From Promethearchaeota archaeon (GTDB lineage Archaea > Asgardarchaeota > Lokiarchaeia > Sigyniarchaeales > SOKP01): 44,873 nucleotides of DNA. Location: the NCBI GenBank assembly GCA_008080765.1, contig SHMU01000008.1, positions 1-44,873 of the forward strand, read 5' to 3'. The position numbers were made by a program, and so were the translations under genes. Below are positions 8,819-17,527 of the stretch, in pieces. The notes below the pieces were generated by a model, which saw only the letters and a list, made by a program, of their open reading frames with translations, searched no databases and was not told the origin of the DNA. Positions within the stretch are counted from its first letter, which is position 1. Each line of letters starts with the position of its first letter.

Positions 8819-9131
8819 AGTTAATCCAAAAATAGTTTTATTGTAGAGATATATAATTTTAAAATATTCGTTTACTTAAATATTCGTTTGAATAATTTAA
8901 GAAATTTCTAAACTATCAAATTCTTATTGAAGAAATAAGAATTGAACAAATAAAAACCTTATTACGTTTTTTAAAGATGCTAATATAACCCTTAATTAGC
9001 TTATTTTGAAACAATTAAATGTCTAGATTTCATAATAAATTGCTACTATAAAGAGTTTATTAATTATAGAAATAAAAGATTTGGAGAACTAAAACCACAA
9101 ATTTTTTTTGACACGGAACTTTTTAATATTT
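8819..9131. other. Intergenic region, promoters only
   Basis: AT-rich divergent spacer between the minus-strand glycosyltransferase and the plus-strand small gene. TATA-like stretches (CTATAAAG near 9046-9053 and TTATAGAAATAAA near 9062-9074) could serve the plus-strand gene. No coding or structured element seen. Confidence 0.4.
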
Positions 9132-9308
9132 ATGGACCCCATAGAGAAGAAAAGAATAATTCAAGATATTGTAAAGAAGAGACGTTTACCATACTCCTTA
9201 GATTTAATTAAGGTGGAGGGCAATGAATATCATGTCTTAAATAATTTTGGCTCGGAAATGACCTATATCAAAAAGGATGACCAATATCTTTTAGAAGAGG
9301 AAATGTGA
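9132..9308 (+). CDS. Small hypothetical protein
   Basis: A 58-residue charged protein starting MDPIEKKRIIQDI. The frame also contains a TTG at 9108 that would add eight residues, but the ATG at 9132 gives a more typical N-terminus and lies downstream of TATA-like sequence. The composition, with a helical basic N-terminal half and a strand-rich acidic C-terminal half ending DQYLLEEEM, looks natural. No family recognised. It lies upstream of another unrecognised gene on the same strand, 140 bp away, so the two may be functionally linked. Confidence 0.5.
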   Translation: MDPIEKKRIIQDIVKKRRLPYSLDLIKVEGNEYHVLNNFGSEMTYIKKDDQYLLEEEM

Positions 9309-9448
9309 TACTCCAATTAGGTTTTAAAGTACTAAAATATGATAATTATAATATTTAATGACAATTAATTTATAATACTTAGAAATTTAAGACAATAATT
9401 TTATAAATAGATTAGAAAAAAGATCGAAACAAAATAATATATAAATGT

Positions 9449-10591
9449 GTGATTATTATTCGACGAGCAAACAGCCGATCTGAAAGAACAGAAAATAAGT
9501 TAATAGAGAAATTTCGAGCGGTAGTGGACAAGAACACTTCTTTATCAATGTATCAAAAGAAGAATCGCTTTTATTGCATCATCCGAAGAGATTTAGCAAA
9601 AGATTATGAGATCGAAGTGGATGCTTCTGAAGCGCCGATCTTAAATAAGTTTCTCAAGGAGCCGGAGCCCTACGAGTCTTCGATGGCAGAGATTCGTATT
9701 TTAGAAGAGGAGGTATTTCCAGTAAATGATGCAACTAAGGAAGTATTTGGAGAGGATAAAGGATTTGATTTGAAATCCATTAAGTTGGGTATTGGAAGTA
9801 GCTATAGTGATTACGTGACGATGGGAGAACAGGATCTAATTAAATTTGATGTAAAACCCACTCTCACGGGCTTAATGAATTTTATTGAGGAAAATGATGA
9901 TAGTATTTTAGGGTTTCTTGATTGCAATTATATTAGGGAGGAAGGAAACGTAGAATATTTAAATTGTAGCAAGACAAATTTATCCGATAATATTTATTCA
10001 ATTAAATTAAAGATTTTAGCATCTATGCAGCAGAGAGGCTTTTTTCTGCAACAAGAACATAAGTATTATGGTCTACAATTGTATATTGTTATTGAATCCA
10101 AAATTCCCAATGATGATAAATTATTGGAATTTCTAAAGCGGTTAGGTATTGACTGGGAATTAATTTTCTTTAGGAGACGATTGGGTATTCACGATTGGAC
10201 CGAAATTGAATGCGAGATCAATTCGGATAACCTTAAGAGTTATTTGCGTGCGAAATTTGAAAGTCTGAATTATTTTGATGTCAACAACATAAATCGGTTA
10301 ATCACTAAAAATAATCTTTCCTTTATTGTTGCAGATAAAATGGCATCATTACTTGACAAAATGAAACGTGAGAGATCATTCCGACTTGAAGGAAGAGAAG
10401 TTGGCACCTCCAATTATAATGTAGACAACTACAGCGGAGATGAATATTCCCGAACGCTTAAAAAGGCGGAGATTGCTGCTGCAGCGAAGCTCGCTTGTGC
10501 CTATCTGGGAGTACAAAAAGAAATCGCCTTTGATCGAGATGTATCTGATGCTGAAATCCTGAAATATCAAGAAGAATTAGCAAATATCTAA
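9449..10591 (+). CDS. Hypothetical protein, soluble, 380 aa
   Basis: Starts with GTG at 9449. No recognised motif, signal peptide or membrane segment. The sequence is mixed alpha/beta and acidic. It includes a Gly-Ser/Tyr segment (GIGSSYSDYVTMGEQ, about 111-125) and a C-terminal Ala-rich helix (KKAEIAAAAKLACAYLG, about 337-353). Codon use matches its neighbours, and the length of the open frame in an AT-rich genome makes it a confident gene. It probably belongs to an Asgard-restricted family; I cannot propose a function. Confidence 0.75.
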   Translation: MIIIRRANSRSERTENKLIEKFRAVVDKNTSLSMYQKKNRFYCIIRRDLAKDYEIEVDASEAPILNKFLKEPEPYESSMAEIRILEEEVFPVNDATKEVFGEDKGFDLKSIKLGIGSSYSDYVTMGEQDLIKFDVKPTLTGLMNFIEENDDSILGFLDCNYIREEGNVEYLNCSKTNLSDNIYSIKLKILASMQQRGFFLQQEHKYYGLQLYIVIESKIPNDDKLLEFLKRLGIDWELIFFRRRLGIHDWTEIECEINSDNLKSYLRAKFESLNYFDVNNINRLITKNNLSFIVADKMASLLDKMKRERSFRLEGREVGTSNYNVDNYSGDEYSRTLKKAEIAAAAKLACAYLGVQKEIAFDRDVSDAEILKYQEELANI

Positions 10592-10850
10592 CTTTTTAAC
10601 TATTTTTTATCCGCTCTTATTATTCTTTATTTTCTTTTAGTTTGTCCTTAATTTTCTTTATATTACTCTTTATGATGTTCCTAACGCGAATTATTGTTGT
10701 TGATTTATATTTTAAAAGATTTTATTAAAAAAGGATTCATTTTTGTTTGTATATTTTTTGTTTATTTTAGTTTTTACTAGAATGAATAATAAATAGCTAA
10801 TTTAGTGTTAATACAATTAGAAATACTTACTTATTAAAAAATCAAGAGGG

Positions 10851-11213
10851 GTGAAAATGACAGAAACAATAGAAGAAGGAAAAGGAACAGAGCTAGAAGA
10901 AGTAAAAGAAGAGGAAATGACTCGTAGAGTTATCTATCCGCGATTCTATATCTGCGTCAACGAAGAAGGAACGGGATATACCGGTGAAATCCATCTTCCT
11001 GGAGTAGAAAGAGACTCTATTACCTTACGGATGAATGAAAATTATCTAGTAATTAAAGGTAAAACTGAAAGAGTTGATTATGTACGTTCATTTGGGTTTG
11101 GATGCCCTGTAGATCCTGCAACGGCAAAATCACGATATCGAGAAGGATTATTGACTTTTGATGTAGAGTTTAAAGAGCCCGAACTTCGTACTGTCGATAT
11201 AGACGTTGAATAA
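10851..11213 (+). CDS. Hsp20/alpha-crystallin-type small heat shock protein
   Basis: An ATP-independent holdase chaperone. After an acidic N-terminal tail of about 25 residues comes a compact alpha-crystallin domain: the strand motif YTGEIHLPGVERDSITLRM, NYLVIKGKTE, then RSFGFGCPVDPATAKSRYREGLLTFDVEF, with the characteristic glycine-leucine segment near the end of the fold. At 120 residues it is short for the family and lacks the C-terminal IxI oligomerisation motif unless VDIDVE plays that part. The frame opens with GTG at 10851 and has an ATG two codons later at 10857. The bases GAGGGGTGA just before this ATG resemble a ribosome-binding site, so the ATG is as likely. Confidence 0.85.
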   Translation: MKMTETIEEGKGTELEEVKEEEMTRRVIYPRFYICVNEEGTGYTGEIHLPGVERDSITLRMNENYLVIKGKTERVDYVRSFGFGCPVDPATAKSRYREGLLTFDVEFKEPELRTVDIDVE

Positions 11214-11312
11214 GTTCTTTTACTTCTCTCTTTTTTTACCGAAATATAGTATATACGTAAAAAGATTATTGAAATAAATAAAATAATAAACATATTCAAA
11301 CCTTTAATAAAA

Positions 11313-11534
11313 ATGAATGAAAAAAGGAAAAATGAAAGATCAACGGAAAGGGCAAAGACAACAAAAGAGAAAGATACTGAGCACATAACAGAAACGACTA
11401 TTGCAATACCATTTTATAATAATAACATTCAAAAATGCATTAATCCAGATGAATTGTTGGCAGCAATTAATAAGAATGAGGGAATCAAGGAAAGATTAGA
11501 TTCTTGTTTAAAGGATGCCTTGTTTTCACATTAG
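11313..11534 (+). CDS. Small hypothetical protein
   Basis: A 73-residue frame beginning with a very basic, low-complexity N-terminus (MNEKRKNERSTERAKTTKEK) and ending with a helical segment (PDELLAAINKNEGIKERLDSC). The second half looks like genuine coding sequence, and it follows the Hsp20 gene by 99 bp on the same strand. No family recognised. The region downstream to 11779 is AT-rich and otherwise featureless. Confidence 0.4.
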   Translation: MNEKRKNERSTERAKTTKEKDTEHITETTIAIPFYNNNIQKCINPDELLAAINKNEGIKERLDSCLKDALFSH

Positions 11535-11779
11535 ATTTATTATTAATAGTAGTTGGTTACTTAAATAGAACATCAGTGGCAAGGATAGGTTCAAAATAAG
11601 AATTAAACTCAGCATCAAGATCAAAATCAAATTGTTAATTATAATCAAATATAATAATATTACAACCTATTGATCAGCCAAAAAACGAATTTAGAGATAA
11701 TTTAAAACAAATATTAATTATTCACTTTAAAAATAGTCAAAAAATAAAATAAGTTGGATTTAAATAATGTGATTTTTTT

Positions 11780-12775
11780 CTATTGTATTCCAAAAGACTC
11801 TTTTAATAATCTTTCATCAAGCTTTCCCACAGTAATAGTATGACCGGTTTTGAGATTATTCACAGTATAAATAGCTGGTGCAAAAAGACCAGGATCTATT
11901 TTATAGAAATCATATTCTGCTTCTTTAAAGATCACATTAAAAGGCTGTCCATAACTGGATGAGGTACTTGCGGGGGCTTTTTTAAGGAGTTCAAAAAGTT
12001 CTGCTTCTTTTTCTTTATCCGCTTTTATTGTGTAAAAGGTTTTTCCGTACGCAAACATGGCATCATTTGGAGGACCCATTGCAGCGAAATCATCCTTTGC
12101 AACAGGAGCAACGGGTACCGTACCGAATCCGTCTTGAATAACTTCTAAGGGAAAGTGTATTTCATGCAATTTATGAATACCCGTTTCCACAATTCTTGCA
12201 GCAACCTGAATGGAGCCTGTAAGACACGCTGTAGGGGCACACACGGCATATGCTTCAGTAGGATCAACCTTACACTTATTTGCTACTAAATCCATAACCT
12301 CTTCATCGGGTAATTTCGCAGTTTCAAAGACAATGACCGCACAATCAGAATCATCTTGATACTCAATCTCTTCAAATAATTTCTCACCTCTCCTTTTTGC
12401 TCTTGCAGGGCCAGAACCTAAGGATTGAAAAACTGTTTTTTTCTTCATTTTTCCATCTTTTTCCACTTCCTTCTTTATTTTAACACTCCAACCCGCTAAT
12501 TGAGAAGCCATACAGGACACTATTGGAAAAGAAGTATATACATTTACACTTGGTAAGTAATGGTTTCCCAGAGAAAAATTAGAAAACTCAACTTTACCTA
12601 AACCCCCCATACATATTTCTCCAACCAATCTTCCTCCTTCCCAAGAGGCATTTTTCATGGCAAGAACAGTAGAGCCATTTTCTAAGGTTTGTACGTCTGC
12701 TCCGAGTATTTCCTTGTTATCTATTATATGCTGGACGATATTTTTAGCTAAGGAATTTATTTTTACATGATGCAA
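11780..12775 (-). CDS. mch: Methenyltetrahydromethanopterin cyclohydrolase
   Basis: Mch interconverts 5-formyl- and methenyl-H4MPT, the step between Ftr and Mtd in the archaeal methyl branch. The 331 residues follow the Mch family throughout, with landmarks WEGGRLVGEICMGGLG, SGPARA near 120-130, VCAPTACLTGSIQVAARIVETG and DGFGTVPVAPVAKDDFAAMG. Length is slightly above the usual 310-325. The start is a TTG at 12775: no in-frame ATG is close, and GGTGA lies 7 nt upstream of it. Cytoplasmic and cofactor-free. It is separate from mtd and ftr, which lie about 10-12 kb away. Confidence 0.95.
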   Translation of the reverse strand: MHHVKINSLAKNIVQHIIDNKEILGADVQTLENGSTVLAMKNASWEGGRLVGEICMGGLGKVEFSNFSLGNHYLPSVNVYTSFPIVSCMASQLAGWSVKIKKEVEKDGKMKKKTVFQSLGSGPARAKRRGEKLFEEIEYQDDSDCAVIVFETAKLPDEEVMDLVANKCKVDPTEAYAVCAPTACLTGSIQVAARIVETGIHKLHEIHFPLEVIQDGFGTVPVAPVAKDDFAAMGPPNDAMFAYGKTFYTIKADKEKEAELFELLKKAPASTSSSYGQPFNVIFKEAEYDFYKIDPGLFAPAIYTVNNLKTGHTITVGKLDERLLKESFGIQ

Positions 12776-13190
12776 TTTAATATCACCATTTAATTTCTTT
12801 TTTATGAGTTTTAAATCTTCTTTGATTATTTAATTTTTAGAAAATTTTAAATTTCAATTAAAATCTTTTCGATCTCATAAATAAAATGATGGGTCTTTAA
12901 TTTTTAAGTTGTAAAAAATCTGAAAGAAGTAACCATTAGGACATGAGTCTGATTATTTAAGAGAAAGGTCAATGTGGTAATTAGATAATAATGTTGATAT
13001 ATTTCCTTAAAAATGCCCTATTAGGTACTTTTTAAAAAGAGAAATTACTAAACTAAGACTCTCTTATTAATTATAAGGAGGGGTTTCTTTTTTATTTTTA
13101 AACACCGAATGCAAAAAGGAAGCCTTTATCTAAGAACACTTTGAAAATATTATTGAAAAATCTAACATACAGATCACTAGGTGTTAAGTA
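12776..13190. other. Intergenic region with little recognisable content
   Basis: AT-rich stretch upstream of mch. It must hold the mch promoter on the minus strand. An AAGGAGGGG sequence near 13076-13084 looks like a strong ribosome-binding site but is not followed by a start codon. A short frame in the last 90 bp ends at a TAA (13189-13191) that overlaps by one base the ATG of the ferredoxin-like remnant, suggesting an eroded small operon. Confidence 0.35.
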
Positions 13191-13316
13191 ATGAAGCAAT
13201 TTGCTAGAAGTAAAACAGAATTTTTACCAATCATCGATTATAGAAAATTGTGAGGAGAAGGGGACTCCTACCAACTTTGTGAATTAATACCAGAGGAGTT
13301 AATTAAATTTTATTAA
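13191..13316 (+). pseudogene. Short ferredoxin-like frame with an in-frame TGA
   Basis: An ATG at 13191, preceded 7 nt upstream by AGGTG, opens a frame that reads FLPIIDYRKL, then TGA (13251-13253), then GEGDSYQLCELIPEELIKFY and TAA. P-x-IDY-x-K followed by GEGD and a Cys is the layout of a 4Fe-4S ferredoxin cluster loop (C-x-G-x-G-x-C-x3-C), but only the last Cys is kept. A decayed ferredoxin is the simplest reading. Selenocysteine at the TGA is an alternative, because Lokiarchaeota are reported to have Sec machinery; a 5-bp stem (AGGAG/CTCCT, 13253-13269) overlaps the TGA. No convincing archaeal 3' SECIS hairpin is visible. Confidence 0.35.
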
Positions 13317-13375
13317 AGTTTAAATAATAGAAAGAAGAAAAAAATAAAACAATCTAAGATTTTACATAATTAGAA

Positions 13376-14878
13376 ATGAATTCGAGTTCAGATACCTTTG
13401 AGCAGTTTCTTTCGGATATAAAGCAAGTAGTTAATTATTTCAAGAAGAATCATCAAATAAATTATAGTCCCGTAAAAATCTATACTCATTTAGATGCGGA
13501 TGGGCTCTCTTCAGGAGCAATTCTTGGAAAAGCTTTATATAGGGAGGAGATTGCTTTTCAAATGACTGTAATTAAACAGTTAGAACGGGAAGAAATTCAA
13601 AATATTGTAGCCCAGAGTGAAGAATTCGGTAATTTCATTATTTTTTCTGATTTTGGGAGCGGACAGTATTTAGCACTTAAGGAATTATTGAAGAATCCCT
13701 TTATCATATTAGATCATCATCTTCCTCAAAAAATTGCAAATAAAGAAGAGTTTGATGCTTTGGAGCAGATTTATCTCAGTACAAAGGAATGGCATATCAA
13801 TCCATATTTCTATGGTTTTAATGGTTCGATTGAAGTTTCTGGTGCAGGAATGTGCTATTATTTCGCTAAGGTTTTAAATGAAGAGAATAAAGATCTTTCA
13901 GCAATTGCAATGATAGGTGCTAATGGAGATGTACAAAACCAAGGACCAAACAAATCATTTACGGGAATTAATTCTAAGATCTTGGAAGATGCCAAAGAAT
14001 GCAATCTAATTGAAATCGTGGATGATATTAACTTCTCCCCCATTAGACCGTTAAATGAAGCGCTGGCTTATTCTTCTGATATTAATTTACCGGGGTTAAG
14101 TGGTGACATAAATAAAAGCTTAAAATTTCTTAAAAAACTGGGTATAATTATGGAAAAAACGGATGGAAAAATTAAAACTTTATTAGATTTAAATCAATCC
14201 GAAAAACAAAAAATTACCTCGGGGATTATTGAATATGCATCATTAAAATTAGATATAGAACCCTATGAAATCCTAAATAATCTAATAGTAAACAGATATT
14301 TATTAACAAAAGAAGAACCCGGTACTGATTTACATGATATTAATGAATTTTCAAATTTATTGAACGCATGCGGAAGGTCCAACAACGCCTCCATTGGTAT
14401 TGCAATTGCAATGGGCGATAGAGAAAAAGCATTAAAGCAAGCTCGGGAAAATCTTAAAGCATATAAAAAAACCCTTTCAGAGGCACTTCTATGGGTGAAA
14501 GAAAAAGATATAATAAAAGAATTGGATTATATTCAATATTTCTACGGAGAGGATAAAATTTCGGATACCATCATAGGGACAGTGTGCTCGATGCTTATTT
14601 ACGATGAAAGCAAAATCATTAAAAAAAGTAAACCAATTGTTGGTTATGCGAAGAGAAAAGGGACGGGAATTTATAAACTTAGCGCAAGGGCTCATGAATC
14701 AATTGTACAAAAAGGTGTAAATTTATCTGAAGCGATACGGGATGCACTCCAACAAACTAATTTAAATGCTTTAGGTGGTGGACACCCTCCTGCAGCGGGA
14801 ACTACAGTTCCCATAAATAAAATCGAGCAATTTTTAGACAATATGAGCGCGGTAATCCAGAATCAATTAGAAAAGTAA
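13376..14878 (+). CDS. Archaeal RecJ-like DHH/DHHA1 phosphoesterase
   Basis: A 500-residue single-strand-specific exonuclease-type protein. The DHH domain shows the metal motifs HLDADG (Asp40, Asp42), IFSDFGSG (Asp92) and LDHHLP (Asp113-His114-His115). The C-terminal DHHA1 domain ends with the substrate-binding GGGHPPAAG, and the KRKGTGIYKLSAR segment precedes it. In archaea this family includes the GINS-associated nuclease GAN and other RecJ homologues acting in replication, repair or RNA trimming. Which one this is cannot be decided here. It stands alone on the plus strand with AT-rich flanks of 60 bp upstream and about 300 bp downstream. Confidence 0.9.
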   Translation: MNSSSDTFEQFLSDIKQVVNYFKKNHQINYSPVKIYTHLDADGLSSGAILGKALYREEIAFQMTVIKQLEREEIQNIVAQSEEFGNFIIFSDFGSGQYLALKELLKNPFIILDHHLPQKIANKEEFDALEQIYLSTKEWHINPYFYGFNGSIEVSGAGMCYYFAKVLNEENKDLSAIAMIGANGDVQNQGPNKSFTGINSKILEDAKECNLIEIVDDINFSPIRPLNEALAYSSDINLPGLSGDINKSLKFLKKLGIIMEKTDGKIKTLLDLNQSEKQKITSGIIEYASLKLDIEPYEILNNLIVNRYLLTKEEPGTDLHDINEFSNLLNACGRSNNASIGIAIAMGDREKALKQARENLKAYKKTLSEALLWVKEKDIIKELDYIQYFYGEDKISDTIIGTVCSMLIYDESKIIKKSKPIVGYAKRKGTGIYKLSARAHESIVQKGVNLSEAIRDALQQTNLNALGGGHPPAAGTTVPINKIEQFLDNMSAVIQNQLEK

Positions 14879-15184
14879 GAGCGTCTAAGAATATCGATTA
14901 TCGGTATTTTGACCTTTAATATCACATTCAAAATTCCATTCACAGCTATTTTTGAATTTTGATATAATTTCTCATTTTCATTTACCATCTAAAAAACAAA
15001 TAATGATTCAAATTTCTATAAAGTATAACAATCCTTTTTCCTATGATCTTAAATTATCACACTTTTAAGACATGTTTCAGTTGAAATCTCAAAACAAAAT
15101 ACTAAATATGATAGAAGATTACTATTTAGTAGTAGATGGGATATACAAATACAAATATATATAAGAGTCTAAAGATGGAAAAAA
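14879..15184. other. Intergenic region, ferredoxin promoter
   Basis: AT-rich spacer between the RecJ-like gene and the polyferredoxin. Apart from the TATA box near its end, no coding or structured element is seen. Confidence 0.5.
15156..15164 (+). promoter_or_regulatory. TATA box of polyferredoxin gene
   Basis: TATATATAA ends about 20 nt before the ATG at 15185. With the usual archaeal distance of about 25 nt from box A to the start site, the transcript would begin at or a few bases before the ATG and be nearly leaderless, in agreement with the lack of a clear ribosome-binding site. Confidence 0.55.
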
Positions 15185-15913
15185 ATGTCGTATCCTAAAA
15201 CATCAAAAGTAAGAAGCAAGAAAAAAGATAAGGTAGAAGTCCAATTTCTCGCTGAAAAATTAGAATTAATTTTAGATAGAGAAAAATGTACGGGATGTTG
15301 TGTATGTGTAAGAGTCTGTCCTAAGCAAGCATTTGTTAAAGCCACCCCAGAGGGTCCTAAAACCTTTTTTGGCAAACAAGTTATTTACAAACGTCAATAT
15401 GCCTACATACCTTTCATCCACGATCCTAATACGTGCGTGTTTTGTGGGTTATGCACCTATTGTTGTCCTTTTGATGCATTGCGGCTTAAAAAAGATGGAA
15501 AGATAATTCCTCCTGAGGAAATTAAATTAGTAGAGTTAAAGGCTGTTCCGAAATTAAAATATGAAGAAGTAAATTTAAAGAATGGAAAGAAAGCTAAAGT
15601 ATATACAAAGGGAACATTAAGTATTGATAGTTCTAAATGCAATACGGGTTGTACTAATTGCTCCGATATATGCCCAACAGGAGCAATAAAAATCACTCCA
15701 GACATTACTCGTGAAGAAACTTCCTTTGAAAAAAATGTTAAAATGGAGATTATTCAAAGTAAATGCATTTATTGTGGAGCATGTCATTCTATATGTCCCA
15801 CCAGCGCATTAAAACTGACTATTGATGAGGTTCATTACTCTGGCGAATATAATAGTCCTTTTTGGGATGATACCGTAAAAAAAATCAAGCTTCAGAATAA
15901 TACTTCAGAATAA
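15185..15913 (+). CDS. Polyferredoxin with four 4Fe-4S cluster motifs
   Basis: A 242-residue soluble electron carrier with four Cx2Cx2Cx3CP-type motifs: C35-C45 (CTGCCVCVRVCP), CVFCGLCTYCCP, the variant CNTGCTNCSDICP, and CIYCGACHSICP. The clusters sit in two pairs separated by a Lys-rich linker. It resembles the FwdF-type subunits of formylmethanofuran dehydrogenase and polyferredoxins of hydrogenase or heterodisulfide-reductase complexes. The nearby mch, mtd and ftr genes make a role in C1 redox chemistry reasonable, but no catalytic subunit is next to it. The N-terminus is strongly basic (KTSKVRSKKKDK). The final codons lie inside a 13-nt tandem repeat that also contains the stop codon. 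Confidence 0.85.
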   Translation: MSYPKTSKVRSKKKDKVEVQFLAEKLELILDREKCTGCCVCVRVCPKQAFVKATPEGPKTFFGKQVIYKRQYAYIPFIHDPNTCVFCGLCTYCCPFDALRLKKDGKIIPPEEIKLVELKAVPKLKYEEVNLKNGKKAKVYTKGTLSIDSSKCNTGCTNCSDICPTGAIKITPDITREETSFEKNVKMEIIQSKCIYCGACHSICPTSALKLTIDEVHYSGEYNSPFWDDTVKKIKLQNNTSE

Positions 15914-15937
15914 TACTTCAGAATAATACTTCAGAAT
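15890..15937. repeat. 13-nt tandem repeat across the ferredoxin stop codon
   Basis: The unit CTTCAGAATAATA is repeated three times (15890, 15903, 15916) with a fourth partial copy from 15929. The second copy contains the TAA stop. Thirteen is not a multiple of three, so changes in copy number upstream of the stop would alter the C-terminal residues. Confidence 0.95.
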
Positions 15938-15978
15938 TGTTTGTTTTTATTTATCATATTTCTTTAACATTCTTTCTT

Positions 15979-17286
15979 CTATATTCGATATGTTTCACCA
16001 TCTTCGGGTGCCACAGAGGTATAGCCTTTATTTACCAATTGTTTGGCAAAAGTCCCGGTTGATTCATTATCTCCGTGGATACAAAACACTTCTTTTGAAT
16101 GATTAGTAAACCGTAGATTATCAACATAATTATGAAGTTCTTCACCGTCTGAATGACTAGAGAAATCAAAGTGTTTAACAGCACATTGGGCTTTAATATT
16201 AATATCATAATCAGTACGTCGAGATATATTATGCTCTTCAAAGTGAAATATTCCTTCATCAATAAGTTGGCGTCCGGGAGTTCCCTCTACTTGATATCCT
16301 ACCAGATATATTGCAGAGGAGGGATCCTTTAAGATCGGTTTGATATACTCCATCGCTGCTCCACCCTTGAGCATTCCAGAAGAAGATACGATGACGCCAT
16401 TAGATTTTTTGGCAAGTTCTCTTTTTCTTCGACGATTTACAAAATTCACCTTGCTCATAGCTTTTCTATAATGAAGCTTATTTTTTAATTCATTAGGATA
16501 ATCATAATAAATTTTAGAGATAAGGGTTCCCAGTCCATCCAGAAATAATTTTCCTCTATAGTGATACTTATCAAGAATCATTAAAGCTTCTTGAGAACGG
16601 GCCACACTGAATGCGGGCACTAATACTTTTCCCCCGTTTTCAATGGTACCCATCGTATTCTCTACAAATTTCTTTTCCAGATCTTCCCTCGGAGAATGTT
16701 TCCTTAATGCATATGTAGATTCTACGATAGCAGCATCTATTTCTGGTATAATTCTAGAAGTTGTGGCTTCGACCAAATTGGTTGGAATTGTATTAATATC
16801 TCCCGAGTATAAGATCTTTTTGCCATCTACTTCCACTAAGATTGATACGCTCCCTGGAATGTGCCCTGCATTATAAAAGGTAAGATAAAATTCATGTGCT
16901 ATTTTTTGTTTCATTCCTACTTCAAGAAATTGAGCATTTTTTTTCATCTCCTCAATTTCATGCTTTCCAAAGGGATAGGGATATCTTGATATTTTTAGCA
17001 TATCATAAATAAGTTTTTCCGCAATTACCAATGACACTTCATTCGTAAATAGAGGAGGTCTATGATGGTTTGAATACAGACTAGGAAGTGCACCACAATG
17101 ATCCACATGACAATGGGTCAATGCTACTGCCTTAAGATGAGAAAGATCCGCCTCAACAGGCAATCGAGCTTCCTTACTAAATCGTACTCCATAGTCCAGC
17201 ATTAATTGATCTCCTTTTTTCGACTCAATAAGGACAGCCGAACGTCCCACTTCTCTGCAAGAACCTAAAAATGAAATTTTTACCAT
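15979..17286 (-). CDS. Beta-CASP metallo-beta-lactamase ribonuclease (aCPSF2-type)
   Basis: A zinc-dependent RNase of the CPSF73-like family. It has the HxHxDH motif (HCHVDH, residues 58-63), a His in AGHIPGS, the acidic motif A in DAAIVESTYA, motif B in FSSHSDGEEL and motif C in FCIHGD, which together show a complete beta-CASP active site. At 435 residues it lacks the N-terminal KH domains of aCPSF1, the archaeal termination factor, so it fits aCPSF2. Known family activities are endonucleolytic and 5'-3' exonucleolytic RNA processing. The reading frame begins at MVKISFLG, right at the first strand of the fold, so the start is secure. Confidence 0.92.
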   Translation of the reverse strand: MVKISFLGSCREVGRSAVLIESKKGDQLMLDYGVRFSKEARLPVEADLSHLKAVALTHCHVDHCGALPSLYSNHHRPPLFTNEVSLVIAEKLIYDMLKISRYPYPFGKHEIEEMKKNAQFLEVGMKQKIAHEFYLTFYNAGHIPGSVSILVEVDGKKILYSGDINTIPTNLVEATTSRIIPEIDAAIVESTYALRKHSPREDLEKKFVENTMGTIENGGKVLVPAFSVARSQEALMILDKYHYRGKLFLDGLGTLISKIYYDYPNELKNKLHYRKAMSKVNFVNRRRKRELAKKSNGVIVSSSGMLKGGAAMEYIKPILKDPSSAIYLVGYQVEGTPGRQLIDEGIFHFEEHNISRRTDYDINIKAQCAVKHFDFSSHSDGEELHNYVDNLRFTNHSKEVFCIHGDNESTGTFAKQLVNKGYTSVAPEDGETYRI

Positions 17287-17527
17287 AAAAAACTACCTAC
17301 TATAGTTGGATTTTAATTCTATTTCTAATATTAAAAATGATGCTCTAAAGAATAACGTTACGAAATAAAAATTATAAATGAACTACCTCTTCTTAGAAAG
17401 AGAACATAATTTCCCTTCCTTTTTAATATTAGTTAATTTGACAAAATTAAATAAATTATTTTTATTTATTTAAAACACTAATGAGTAAAAAAGTATTAGA
17501 AAATAAACTTACAAAAATGAAAGTATT

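Noticed and set aside
13251-13253. Confident call of a selenoprotein at the TGA
   Set aside because: Three of the four expected cluster Cys are missing and no 3' SECIS is visible, so decay is the better default; kept only as a finding.
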